33,288 nucleotides of DNA, taken from the NCBI GenBank assembly GCA_002812745.2, contig NCSJ02000426.1:1-33288 (forward strand). The letters are read 5' to 3'. The stretch is from Scytalidium lignicola (taxonomy: Eukaryota > Ascomycota > Leotiomycetes). Under the pieces are notes generated by a model. That model worked only from the letters and a program-made list of their open reading frames with translations. It had not been told where the DNA came from and ran no database searches. The position numbers and the translations under genes were made by a program. Of the stretch, positions 20,481-32,033 are shown piece by piece. Every line of letters begins with the position of its first letter. The stretch's first letter is position 1.

Positions 20481-21383
20481 ATGGCAACCCCTCAAAAACT
20501 GACCGTTCCCGGCTTATACAACGCACGAGCATCGACCTACGATGGCAAAACTACCTTCCACCGTCATCTTGCCTCCGAATATGTCAAGTATGCTAATCCA
20601 CAACCCGGCGAGTCTCTATTGGACCTCGCATGTGGAACGGGACTCGTGACTTTTGAATTCGCTCATATCCTCCACCCCAGCTTACCATCAACTTCCGCCA
20701 AGCATCCAACAATTATCGGCATCGATATCTCAAGTGGCATGTTAGACGTAGCCCGAGAGAAACTCTCCAAACAAGAAAATACCGGACTAGAAATCTCATT
20801 TGTGGAGCATGACATCACTAATTTGGACGAAGTGGATGTCTTGAATGGCAAGAAGTCGTCATTCGATATAATAACAATCTGTAGCGCTCTCGTACTTCTT
20901 CCATCACCTTCCGCTGCGCTAAAACATTGGGTTACTTACCTTAAACCCGGTGGAAGATTAATCGTCGATGTCCCTGCTCTAAAGAGTATGCTTGCGCTTA
21001 AAGTCTTTGGAGACCTCGCTTCCGAGTTCGGGTTGGAGGCTCTAGGTGATAGAAGATGGATTCATGGAACTGAAAGCTTAAAGACGGTTTTAGAAGGTGC
21101 TGGATTGACGAATGTTGAAGTGACAGAGACGGGGATCTGGGATGACATTCCTGCAAGAACAGATGTAGAAGGAAGAATGGGGAAAGGAGTTTGGGCAGTG
21201 GATGAGGGGGGCATAGTTTTTGATGAGGTGGAGAAGGGGAAATCATTTACTCGACTTGCAGATGAGGAATTGCGAAGAGCAAGGAATAGATTTATACAGG
21301 AATGGGAGAAAATGGCTGGAGAGGATGGGTTGGTGATAGAGGAGGGGAGGTTGTACATTGGCGTTGGGAGGAAACCGATGTGA
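20481..21383 (+). CDS. SAM-dependent methyltransferase (class I, type 11-like)
   Basis: A single exon encodes 300 aa with a Rossmann-type methyltransferase fold. Motif I is LLDLACGTGLVTF (46-58), the usual glycine-rich SAM loop. The acidic residue at the end of strand 2 is Asp82 in IIGIDISSGML. Later motifs are FVEHDITNLDEVDVL and FDIITICSALVLLPSP (motif IV region), then LKPGGRLIVDVP (motif VI). The N-terminal GLYNARASTYD resembles UbiE-like and secondary-metabolite methyltransferases. The substrate cannot be told from sequence. No biosynthetic cluster partner lies nearby; the neighbours are an F-box-like gene and a long noncoding tract. No signal peptide or membrane segment is seen, so it is probably cytosolic. 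Confidence 0.85.
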   Translation: MATPQKLTVPGLYNARASTYDGKTTFHRHLASEYVKYANPQPGESLLDLACGTGLVTFEFAHILHPSLPSTSAKHPTIIGIDISSGMLDVAREKLSKQENTGLEISFVEHDITNLDEVDVLNGKKSSFDIITICSALVLLPSPSAALKHWVTYLKPGGRLIVDVPALKSMLALKVFGDLASEFGLEALGDRRWIHGTESLKTVLEGAGLTNVEVTETGIWDDIPARTDVEGRMGKGVWAVDEGGIVFDEVEKGKSFTRLADEELRRARNRFIQEWEKMAGEDGLVIEEGRLYIGVGRKPM

Positions 21384-23026
21384 TACTTTGCTCATATCTG
21401 GTGTTAAACAAGCTAGACTCTGTTTCTACAGCTCAACTTAGAAGATCTATCAGAACTAAAGATTCAAATTATAAGTTTCATAGAGGCTTTATTTATCAAC
21501 CAGTTTTCCTGTCTCACAAAAATTGAACATCTCATTTCCCTTGCCTCATGCACTCGATATGGATGTTCACTTACCACCAATCCAAGGGAGATATATCGAG
21601 CTAAGAACCGTTCTTCAATCATTCTACAATCCTAGAAAGTAGGCAAACCCTCCACCAGCAGTGAACAAGAGTTTTAGATCGAAGAATTAACAAATTGAAG
21701 TGCATTACGATTCCTCATGAGAAAATACTCTTCTCCAAACACAATATTACTACCTAACCTCACGTGATGAGACATAGCCCACAGCTTCCTCTCAAAATAA
21801 AACACGTAATTGAAGACTATAAAAGCGAGAGAAATCTCTTACATGTCTTGAACCCCCGAGAGTCATTTTCCTTATTTAAAGGGATTGGATTTGCTCAACT
21901 TAAGTCAGGCTCCTTGACATCCAAGAAAAGAATCTGCAGAGAGGCTTAAATCGAAAATATGAAAATATGTAAGGATTATGAATCGTATGCGAGAAAAGAT
22001 AAAATAAATGTAAGATAGGTATACTTAAGAAAGACTTACTTAATACTTCAATTAAAAAAAAACCTACCTCTTCTACCTCATTTCTCCTTATTCAATCTGA
22101 AGTTCTGAAGTAACGCATCAACCCCTCAGAAACAACCACCAAGATATTCCTTTTTCTTCTTTTTCTTCTGTCTCTTTTTTCTATTTTTAACAACAAGCAT
22201 TACATTACCACCTTAAAGTCTGTCATATCCAACTCCTGACCTAGAAAGGTAAGCAGCCAACGATCGACAGTAACACAACGTAGCATACTATTGAGAGGGG
22301 AAGAAAAAAAAAGATAAATATCATCAGAACCAGAGNAAAAAAACCGAGAAAAAAAAAGNAAAAACAAAAAAAAGAAAAGGAGTGATGAACATCAGCAACG
22401 AAAAGAAAGCAATGTATACTCACGGTAGCACAAAAAGCCCATCACCGTCCATCCCTCATCTCATCACAGCTGAAGGAGCTTTTCTAGCCATCAATTATCA
22501 TATCATCATATTCGTTAGGGCCATACAGTAGCCCGTGCTATCCATTTTTTGTCCTGCCTCAGGAACAAACAACCGGCCCGTCCCGATCGTCTCCACGTGA
22601 TCCATGAACAAAAAAAAAGAAGCCCAGCCCCCATTTCCAACATTTTTTACCGTGGCTTTTTCAGGAAACAGCCTAACCCCCATCGCGTTAAATCATTTTC
22701 GGTAGGAACTTCCTGAGGTGTGTATGTGTTAGGGCGTGGCGATTTTCCCCATAGTCGTAGCTGCGAGACCGGTGTTTGTGTGGTGTGTGGTTGGCTAGGA
22801 ATAAATAGTCCGGCGCAAGCCGATAATTGATTGTTTGGTGATTGAGGGTGGTGTGGGTGAGAGGTGAGAGGTTGATACGGCTCTATTTTAGTCCCATTAT
22901 CTTCTGCGGCGCGAGTCGAAGCTGCTGCAGCACGAAACCTGGCGTTTTTGTTGCTGCCCAGTCATATATCGAGGTAAGCTACTTCTGCAGCTAGTTTTGT
23001 TTGAAACTATCTTAGGTACGGCCATA

Positions 23027-23058
23027 CAGTACAGTACATATAGCAAGGTACTGTACTG
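23027..23058. repeat. perfect 11-bp inverted repeat built from TACAG units
   Basis: The arm CAGTACAGTAC (23027-23037) is matched by GTACTGTACTG (23048-23058) across a 10-nt loop. It is made of the same pentamer that recurs through the noncoding tract. It could form a hairpin in RNA or serve as a paired protein site. Confidence 0.8.
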
Positions 23059-24458
23059 AACCTCTGTACGTACTCTCAAGCGGGTACTACACCTGTACTG
23101 TCGTTACGAAGGTATGGTATTGAACCTCACGGTTTCTTACAAAAGTGGCAATTCCGGACGATAAATGCGAGACGTGCCTGACACTACCCGTACGCTATGC
23201 AAAGCGCTGAACTCGCATTTTCCGTTTGGTTGGAGTCTGGCTCTGGCGTTGGCGCTGGCTCTGGCTCAGCCCATAACCAACAAACACTACTGTACGAGAT
23301 CTATCCATCTACCGGGTTTAACGTCCGAGTTTCTTTGAGGGACGCGAGTTTTAAACCCTTGATGACGAAAGTGGTTCCCTTCGTATTCTTGTCACACTTT
23401 GTCGAACGGTGAGTTTTGACTAAAAGCCATACTCCGTACTATCGATGCAGACGTGGGAACTGTACTTTTGTAACCACACCTTCCATCATGGCCCCTATGC
23501 TTTTCGCGCCTTGTGCCTTGCCGCAATCTTCCTTGCTGGCCACTGACAAAGCATTCATGCAATAATCCCATCTTCAAGCACATCCGTAGAGACGGTGGCA
23601 CTGTTCTTTTGCAACTTGCCAAGTGGGTTCCACTCTCAATGATCACGCGCATCAAGGCGGTCCTTTTAGAGCGATGCATTTGTAGCTGAGAGTATGGGGG
23701 TGGATGCTTCGAATGAAGAGCTATCGTACAACACAGAACTATACGTCACGCTCTCCACGATTCAATAATTCAAGGGATTATAGCCAGGATGACTATGCAC
23801 GTCTTTTGCCTTTTGGATATACTCGTCTCTGAAATCCCGAACCAACTCCGTACGAGTTCGGATTTTGAATAATAGCCATCATCAAAGGAATCAGTTCCAG
23901 GAGGCGCTTAGCAATCTAACAAAGAGGAGTCGTGAGACGGCATAGTTAATTGAGCTTTTCCTCCTGGTGCTGATCTCAGATTGCCCAAAATGCACCGCCA
24001 GCAGATCTTGCTTGATGCTCGGCCTCGTTTGACGGAGCTACAGCCCTTTTGAGCAGTACTTACTGCGATACGAACAACGGATATTCCGTCGTTCACGAGA
24101 TGAGGCTAGGCACCATGGACACTTTTGAGAAGGAATGTCGACAACGCGGTAGGGTACCGCTGAACGCGCTGTAGTGGCTGCGCTGACGCAAACCCGCTGG
24201 ATGACGAGATTTGCCTGCTTGAACAGGAACCTTGGATGATTACCGTATTGTGGTTAAGGGAGGCACAGTTGTTGTGTCTAGTTGAGAGCGGCATCCACCG
24301 TAATTTATTGAGTCTCACTATTGGGGCAGTGCTTTGTTGGGCAGGGCCGCGGCGGAAGAGAGGTGATTATTTGAGGAAACCGCAGGCCGGCAGGTCGTCT
24401 CGTCCGTTTTGTGGCACCCAGAAACGGCCTAACCGAGCATGGCTATCTCGTTGTATCT

Positions 24459-24495
24459 CATCCATCCATCAAATCAATCAATCAATCAATCAATC
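24459..24495 (+). repeat. ATCC and AATC tetranucleotide microsatellites
   Basis: Three CATC-type units (24459-24470) are followed by six AATC units (24472-24495). An N lies just after, at 24505. Confidence 0.85.
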
Positions 24496-26720
24496 CATCC
24501 GGGTNGCAAAAAAGAGTAAGATGCGGAGTGGCATCACCGTTTAGAGTTGGCCAGCAGCGACTTTTTGAGGGCAGGTGTTGCAGATGCAACACATCCAGCT
24601 GGAGCTCCATGGGGCCTTGGATCCGACACAACCCATGCAGAAGGCCGTGAGCAAATGCATATCGCTGCCTGTATCGATCTGGGAGCGCGACCAGGGGCAA
24701 GCAAATCTTAATGCTTCCAGCATTCACAGCAAAGAGAAGCTCTGATACACGGCACAGGCCCTGGCGATTAGTTCATAGGGATGGGGATGGGGATGTCATC
24801 ATTACAGTACGGCACGCCTGCTAGCAAGCCCTTGAGGATCGTTCTAGACTAGACGTCGTACTCCAACCGCAAACCTCTCGTGCCTCTTAAACCCGGCGAG
24901 ACGGCCCATATATTCTAAATAAATCAAAAAAGTTTTCGCGTCACGAGCAAGCCGGCTTCAGTCATGGCGATTTGCATCTGCCTAAGGTAAGGCACGGTAC
25001 AGTACAGCAGAGATGTCCCGGCGCGCAGCAGGAGGAATGAATGCGGCGCTACTGTATGTAACTCGAGCAGAAGCAGAAGTAGAGGCAGAGCAGCGTTGCA
25101 GTTGCAAGTTGCAGGCTGAGCAACCAGCAAAGCACCAGAAAAGCGCAGCACCGAGCACAGTCCAGGTCCAGGTGCGGTAGGTACATCCAACTAAGTACCT
25201 GTATTTCCGAGAGCATGGTGGACTACTATGACTATTAACTACCCACCAGGGGGAGGCTGGGCCTTTGACTTTGGTGTGGGGTGGGATCGGGGCTCCTCCG
25301 CTCTTTGGCACCGGAAAAAAGCCGCTAATCAAGGTGCAGATTGAAAAGAAAGTTTTTTTTTTNGAGCCTAAGAACAAGTAAGCAATCAAATAATAATAAT
25401 ATAATTTTTTGGTTTATGCGTAGACCTGTGAGCACTAGCCTGATGGGGCAGGAGTATGGAGGTGATGCACTGTCAGATTTGACCGGCAGCGCAAAGAAAG
25501 GAACAGGCGAAACAGGCAAAGAGCAGGCCGGCCCAAGTGAAGGAAAGCCTAGGCCATCAGGCCGAACACAAGGCACGCACCTCGCCGCCTGCACCAGCCG
25601 ATCATCTTTGCTCCAATCATGGGCGACGGATGCCATCCTAATGGTTGTTACGGCTTCTGCTGGTCCTGCCGGTCACTCCTTGCTGGGTCTTAAGCCTGCT
25701 GGTCGTGCTGGTCTGCTGGAGCATCGGGTGGCTTTGCACCATATTACAGTACTCAGTATTAACAGACGGTTCTGGCAAAGGTCTCATCAAATAACATCGC
25801 TGCAGCATCGGTTTCAGCTGCAGCCCGGCTTTGACCCTTTGGACGGCTGGATGGATGTGCTGGAGCATCAACTCTTTGGAGAGAGAGATAGAGAGGCAGA
25901 GAGGGAGAGATCTGCAACGTATGACTCGACGCAGAGATGGGGTGACGAAAAGGAGTACTCCTGCGATCCACGATGCGGTGCGCTCCGGTGGAACAAGCCA
26001 ACCTGTCTGCTGCAAGCCCACAAAGGGGCAATGACAACTTTGAAGGAGCTAAGAAGAACAGGGCGATTATCGTGAAGAACGCGAACGGCTCCTTGAAAGG
26101 CAATAGAAACCGCGAGAGGCATGGCCCTCTCTCTCTCTAGCAGTTCGTTCCTTTGCCCCTCTTGGCCTCGTGTCCTGCCGAAATACAGTAATCCTGTAGA
26201 CCGCAAGGACGCCGTTGCAAAGTTAGAAGAAGGCACGAAGGGGTGCAACAGAACTTGAGAGGTCCCGGCTCCTTGCAGCACGGTCTCTTGTAGCGCTTGC
26301 CAATCCACCATCCATCCGCCACCATAAAAAATCAACCACCAGAAAAGCCATCGTGGCCTTGCAATTACTGTATTGTTTTTTTGACCTGAGCGATCCATGT
26401 ATCCGATACGCTGCCGACCCAGCGATGATGCCAACGGCGCGGCGACCCAGGTTTGACCTCAAATGGGGGCCCCGTGGAATGCAACCCTGACATACACGAG
26501 GAACTAGAAAGAGTTCGAAAGGAGCTTTATTATTCGGCATCTAGGGCCATTTAAGGCCCTTCTTTAACAAAGTGTGGAACAAGTTTGGTTGACCTCAAGT
26601 TCCTAAACCAAGCCATGTTCGGGTCCCAGTCTAATCTCGTTTTTTGCTCAATCTGTCGCAGGAAAAGTCGGACCAGGGTTCAAAACGTCNTTTTTTCTTC
26701 ACCGAGAAAGGCGGCCCCCA

Positions 26721-26732
26721 TACTGTACAGTA
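26721..26732. repeat. 12-bp perfect palindrome TACTGTACAGTA
   Basis: A self-complementary dodecamer that contains both orientations of the dispersed 8-mer. A related palindrome, TACAGTACTGTA, occurs at 29268-29279. Confidence 0.8.
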
Positions 26733-28762
26733 CTATCGATGGCTGCAGTTATCTGTCAAAAAAATAAAAATAAAATAAAAGAAACAGCCTACTAATGTGG
26801 GTCATCGACTTTCCAACCCCCTAGCCGCGCGATCTGCAGCGCGGCCCTATCAGTTACAATGCGATATGACAGGTTTGGAAGAGTCGTCGCATTGCGACGC
26901 GGAAATCACGGTTGCAAGTGGGCATGCTTGGGGATGGGTTGATGGACGGGTCTGCCTCAAGCATTTTTTCTTCATCTCCTTCTTTCTTTCGGCGCTTGGA
27001 CGGAAAGGAGCGTGTAATGTGTAGCCAGTGATTACCTGTACAATTAGCAGAAGTAAAGTAGCAGGTTACAGCCAGGTGTGGTGGTCGCGGTGGTCATGCT
27101 CAGATTGGCGGTCGGTGGCCTACAAATCCGGGTCCCAGAGCTACACTGTACAAGGCCTTCGCTCAGCCTGCGCAACTCCCCAAGTGGCCCCTTACCAGCC
27201 AGAACAGCGCTCAGCCCAAGTGCTGTACTAGCCTAGGCGTCCTGGGTCGGGGAATACTGGGAATAGTGGGCACCTTTTTTGTTTTGTTGTTGCGCTCGCA
27301 CACCCCATCCACCATACGCTGGGCACCGCTGGCACTTGTAGAACCTCGGACCTGCCCAGGGCCTGCTACTGTACTTTGGCGATAGACACAGTAACCACAC
27401 ACGGTAGAGAGGGGCCAGAGCGAGAGCCCGGCTGCATCAGCGTTCCACCGTGGCGGCAACCAACCTCCTCCCTGGGCAAGCAGCCCTTTTTTCAATTGCC
27501 CCATCGTGCCCCATGCACCTCTCCCATGTCATCCATCTCCATTTCCCCCCCTCATCTCTCATTCCTTCCCACCCCCATGCATATATCCCTGTCCATGCCG
27601 ATGCCCATCACCAGGACTCTGGGGCAAAATAGCGGATGGAAGCACATCGAGAAAAGAGATGGCGTTTCCACAATGCTGGTCTGGTCCCGCTCGGTTCGAC
27701 TACGAACACCCGGGAAATGCATGGCCATACTGCTGGAGTGGCTTCTGGTGGCTTGGATTACGCAGAAAACCGAGCTGTGGGAGCGGTAGCGACATCATCC
27801 ATCCATCTATCCGCCCATCCACCCCCCCCCCCGGTTCCCCTCACTTGATCACTTGCCCACCAGGCCTTTATGCTGCATGGCTATGCTGTACTGTAATTTG
27901 CTCCACATGTCGTCGTCTTTCCTCATCAACAACTAATTCCGATCTCCCCGTGTACAGTATTTTCATCCATGCGGCAAATGTTGTGCGGATGAGCCCAAAG
28001 AAGCAAGGAAAATGAAGAGCTCAAACCAATCATAAGCCAATCATAACCAGGAACCACCAACCAGAGGTCCAAGTTCCAACAATCCTAACAATAAACCAAC
28101 CCGACATTTGACGATCTGTACAGTACACTCACGGGGTATTTGTTGGATCTGCTCCTTTGGTCTGATGTTGGTCGGTTCCGAGTCGGGAAGCTCTGGCACG
28201 CCCGGGTCAAACTGGAGGATCAGACACACCAAAATGTGCGACTCAAATTTGCTTTTCTGCTGATCGAACGCCGACACAGANCCCGCGGGAAATCAAGTCA
28301 GGTACTCACGGTACTGTCCTGTCCTGTATTAGCTATATTGTCCTTGGCCCTAGGTTGGCTTTGAACCCCTTACCAGCCAGCTAGCTACCACTTTTGCTTC
28401 GCGGTGGCGCGTGCAACGTTCTAGTTCTAGCTTCACCCCAGGCGGCAGGTCAAATTCAGGAAGAATCCACCGAGACCGAGACGAGGTCACGCATGGACCG
28501 TGATGATCTTTGATGATGATGACACCGTACAGCTACCGTAGGTCCAGATAGTCTAGAGGGGAAGGTACGGAAGGTACCTCCAGACCCTTGCCCAGCCCAG
28601 CCAAGACCACGGAGAAAGGTTCTCAGCGGCGCGATCAATTTTTGCCCCCTGCCCCCAGCAAGAAACGCTTTAAGTGGGGACCTTTTTTGGTCCAGGTCAA
28701 AGTGGCATAAGTGGAGATTTGATTGGATTAAGTGTTGATGACGATGATGAATGGATAGATGG

Positions 28763-28782
28763 GTGTGTGTGTGTGTGTGTGT
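28763..28782 (+). repeat. GT dinucleotide microsatellite
   Basis: Ten GT units in noncoding DNA. Such tracts vary in length between strains. Confidence 0.9.
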
Positions 28783-29267
28783 ATGATGCATGCCACTCTT
28801 TTTTTGGTGCCGAAATCTGTCAAAGGGGTCCAGGGCCCAAGTCCCCTCCCATCCACGCGATGGCGAGCTGAGCCGAGACGGCTAGTGCCTATTGCAGCCA
28901 AGGCTGGCTCGTTGATCGGTGGCTTAATAAGGACCAAGGGGCCCATCCAGCATCCAGCATCCAGCATTTTACACTTTGTCCAGTCAGTCAGCCAAGACTA
29001 AACCACGTAGTACGGAGGTACCGTCAATTTGTACCAAGAACAAGGCTTATGGGATTTCGATAATCATATTTAGGGGATTAGGAAAAAAAGGAATAGCCAG
29101 AGAAATTTGGAGAAGCTGGAGAGAAAGGAGGCTTACAAGGTCGCAGTCACAGGATACACCTGTTCCTTTTGTTCGCTGAGATATCTCCCGCATCACACAT
29201 CGTACCTTCTCTTTGTGAAGGTGAAGGCGGCTGCTTGTCGATCAAAAAGCAGGTTGGCTTATTACAG

Positions 29268-29279
29268 TACAGTACTGTA
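29268..29279. repeat. 12-bp perfect palindrome TACAGTACTGTA
   Basis: Self-complementary, and part of the stretch CAGTACAGTACTGTA. It belongs to the dispersed TACTGTAC family. Confidence 0.8.
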
Positions 29280-30290
29280 TGGTATTTATTACCAGAGCCG
29301 TGCATGACATCGCATCTCCTAGATTATCCGCCGTGCCACAGAAGGAAAACCATTGTACACCGTATTTAGCAGTAATCCTCCGTTCCTCCTAATCCTGTCG
29401 CGTCAGCACCGAGTCATCAATCCACAACCAAACGGCTTCTCAGCAGCAGGACCAGATGGTGCCCTTGGATGGTACACAAAAAGCACAAACGATCCTGTAC
29501 TGTACGTCCTGGGAAAGAAATGAGAGACTAGGTTTCGCCGGCGGCATCTCCGCCATCATGTGCCTTACTCGTTGCCGCTTCTGTTTTGAAAGAGGCATGA
29601 GCAGCGAACACTTGACTGCATTTTCTCACCAATATTTCCCTTGTCGGGGCTATTTTTCATTCGTTCCAGATGCAATCAAACAATCCAAACGAGTTTTAGC
29701 TGTATCGACTTGCAAAGCGCACAACCACAAAACCAGAAAGAACCATGGGCCATCATCACGGCTGGATTTTTCCAAGGACATGGCCCAATGAGTGCCCCGT
29801 GGGAAAGGAAAGCGACGGGAAAACAGGGCTGAAAGAGATTAAAGAGGTACAATAATNAAAAAAAGGGTGTGTAGCAGGCCGCGTCTTTTTTCGGGATTGC
29901 CAGTCCCCAGCTATCAAAAGAATAGAGGAATAAGAAGAAGTACAGTAATATCCGTCGCGTTGCATTAATATAACAAGTGTGTGCTCCGCGCATGTACACG
30001 GCCGGGCTCGTATGTGGTCCTCTCCCATCAATCCATTTCATAATCCATCCATCTCCATTTTGTAAACTCCGACTGGATCTCCCGGGTCATGCTTTCTTTG
30101 CTCGTCAGGCAGTCAGGCTGTCATCAGGCTTTTTGGCCGCGGTCCTGCAGGATGGGTACGGAGGTACATTGTTACTGTAACTGTTACTGTGACTGTACCC
30201 TACTCATGTAATCTGCTGGTCTCCCTTCTTCTCGGCTCAAGACTGCCGGGGGCTACGACGACCACGACGACCACGACCAACGGCCACAGA

Positions 30291-30330
30291 GTCGCAGTCG
30301 CAGTCGGAGTCGCAGTCGCAAGTCGCAGTC
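30291..30330 (+). repeat. imperfect CAGTCG hexanucleotide repeat
   Basis: About six CAGTCG-like units with single-base changes, following a CGACCA-type repeat at about 30256-30278. It is low-complexity noncoding sequence. Confidence 0.75.
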
Positions 30331-30392
30331 ATCATGCCCTGACTGTTGTCATCCACTTATCCACCAATGTATCCACTTGCCTACTGTAATTA

Positions 30393-30413
30393 TACTGTAC
30401 TTATGTACTGTAC
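30393..30413. repeat. paired TACTGTAC elements
   Basis: Two exact TACTGTAC copies, at 30393-30400 and 30406-30413, 13 bp apart, running into TGTATTGTATGTATGTACG. This is one of the densest spots of the dispersed element. Confidence 0.75.
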
Positions 30414-30845
30414 TGTATTGTATGTATGTACGTATGTAATATCTAATCCATCATTCATTATTCATCACCAAATATGTATCATCATCATCAATATCAATAT
30501 CAAGACCTGACATGGGAAAAAAGAAGACCAAAAATGCAAGCCGCTTTGAAGCCACAACTCATGCCGTCGTCACCATCTGCCACCCTCCTCCCCCCATCCA
30601 CCATCATCATCATACAACAGTACTGTACTGTACCGTAACCTCAAAAGGACGAGCACGAGCACAAAGCACAAGCATCAGAGCCACAGTCAGTCAGAGCCAG
30701 AAAAAGCCCCCCTCCATGGATGGAAAGATCATCATCTCCTTCTGACGGCCGCCACGCCCGAAACGGCAATTCCTAGGCTGAGCGCCTCCTTGCCGAAGAA
30801 GAAGAAAGGGCTCGTGGTGTGTCCCCATCGAACATTGGCGGTTGG

Positions 30846-30870
30846 GTCTTGTCTTGTCTTGTCTTGTCTT
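30846..30870 (+). repeat. TCTTG pentanucleotide repeat
   Basis: Four to five direct GTCTT units. Simple repeat in the noncoding tract. Confidence 0.85.
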
Positions 30871-31382
30871 ACTATGGTAGTACTGTGGTACAAGTGTGTG
30901 ATTTGTATCCGGCGGCGGGATGTGCAGTCGGCTGGGCCCTTCTTGGGGAGCCGCTTGGGCTCTGCTACTAAAGCCCTTGGTGCATGGGTTTGGGTCTTTT
31001 TTTTTTTGCGACCCAGGGGCTAGAACTTCTGAGTCTCTCTCTCCCTCTCTCTCTCTCTCTTCNCCCCATCCCTCTTCTTGCACTGTACTGGTACCACCGC
31101 TACCTCAACCCCGTCCGTTGCTAAACTAATTACATGTCTCTCCTTCTTCTTCCCCCTTACGTATGTAGCACGTTGACAGACAGCCTCCTTCTGGCGCCTC
31201 TGACCTCTGACCGTCAAACAAGGTCCGGCCATGGTCATGGTCCTAGCCCCAGTCCTAAGTCCCAGTCCATGCAGAAAAGAAAAGAAAGAAAAGAGAGAAA
31301 AAGCTCAGACCCTTCCCACCACCCCCTCGGGTGGATATCGCATGCGTATCCATCCAGGCGCTCTCTCTGTCTCTCTCCGGGT

Positions 31383-31402
31383 CGTTCGTTCGTTCGTTCG
31401 TT
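31383..31402 (+). repeat. CGTT tetranucleotide repeat
   Basis: Five CGTT units in noncoding DNA. Confidence 0.85.
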
Positions 31403-31795
31403 GGAACCTTTCCCTTTTCCTAACACTACCAGGGGGCCCCCAGATGACACACAAACGACATCCATAACTCTAAAGTTCACTCGCATGGCATGGGAAGAGT
31501 GGTGGCCCCTCCATGGTTTTTCGTTCCCTTCTTTTTTTTTTCTGTACTACCTACCGCCCGGTACGGCACTCTAACTCCTACGGGTACGGTAAGATGGCTA
31601 CAGTACTGGTTTATTATTTTTTGGTTTTAGTTAGTTGGGGACGGGACTAGACTGGAAGCTGGGAGCTGGGAGCATTTTGGCTGGCTCTAGTCCGCTCTAG
31701 GAAGATGATCCCCTTTCACTTCTAAGCTATCCATCCTTACGCAACTGAGCATATTCATTTCCTAGACCACCCATACATTACATTACATTAGACAG

Positions 31796-31817
31796 ACACA
31801 CACACACACACACACAC
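31796..31817 (+). repeat. AC dinucleotide microsatellite
   Basis: About ten AC units, then CACACATACATACAT. It lies about 215 nt upstream of the last gene's ATG. Confidence 0.9.
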
Positions 31818-31860
31818 TCACACATACATACATTTACTGTGGTACTCTTTATTACGCTTG

Positions 31861-31924
31861 TTGTTCTTTCTCTCTCTTATTCTCTTCCTCTCTCATATAC
31901 TCTCTCATCTCTCTCTCCCTCTTA
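31861..31924 (+). promoter_or_regulatory. CT-rich tract before the terminal gene
   Basis: An almost pure pyrimidine stretch on the plus strand ending about 110 nt before the ATG at 32034. CT-rich tracts of this kind often sit just upstream of transcription starts in filamentous fungi. It suggests a core promoter close to the gene, but a more distal start is not excluded. Confidence 0.5.
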
Positions 31925-32033
31925 CGGCCACTCTCTACAACTACTGCTACTGCTCTTACTCTTGATATCTTGTCTAGAACTGATAACAAGAGGCTCGCTC
32001 TCCTTCCCTATATACAACAGCAGATATCATCTC

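Larger units (their letters stand above)
21384..32033. other. 10.6-kb region without a supported gene; possible giant 5' regulatory region
   Basis: I find no frame with family-like sequence, codon order or splice structure here. Frames of 100-244 codons occur on both strands but overlap each other and encode low-complexity peptides. The tract has two parts. From 21384 to about 22900 it is AT-rich with long A and T runs. From about 22900 to 31900 it is mixed in base composition and rich in microsatellites. The second part holds 15 exact TACTGTAC/GTACAGTA elements plus many degenerate ones, and a CT-rich tract at its right end. The next gene starts at 32034 on the plus strand, so this may be its upstream control region or a long noncoding transcript unit. 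Confidence 0.55.

Noticed and set aside
24459..24495. CRISPR-like tandem repeats
   Set aside because: Units are only 4 nt with no spacers; these are eukaryotic microsatellites.
25341..26434. Overlapping frames of 244 codons (+) and 188 codons (-) in the noncoding tract
   Set aside because: They overlap on opposite strands, start in T/A runs next to an N, encode low-complexity peptides with no family pattern, and show no splice structure. They look like chance open frames.
27376..28015. Frames of 137 and 169 codons in two registers
   Set aside because: They overlap in different frames, are driven by CATCC repeats and lack any recognisable domain.
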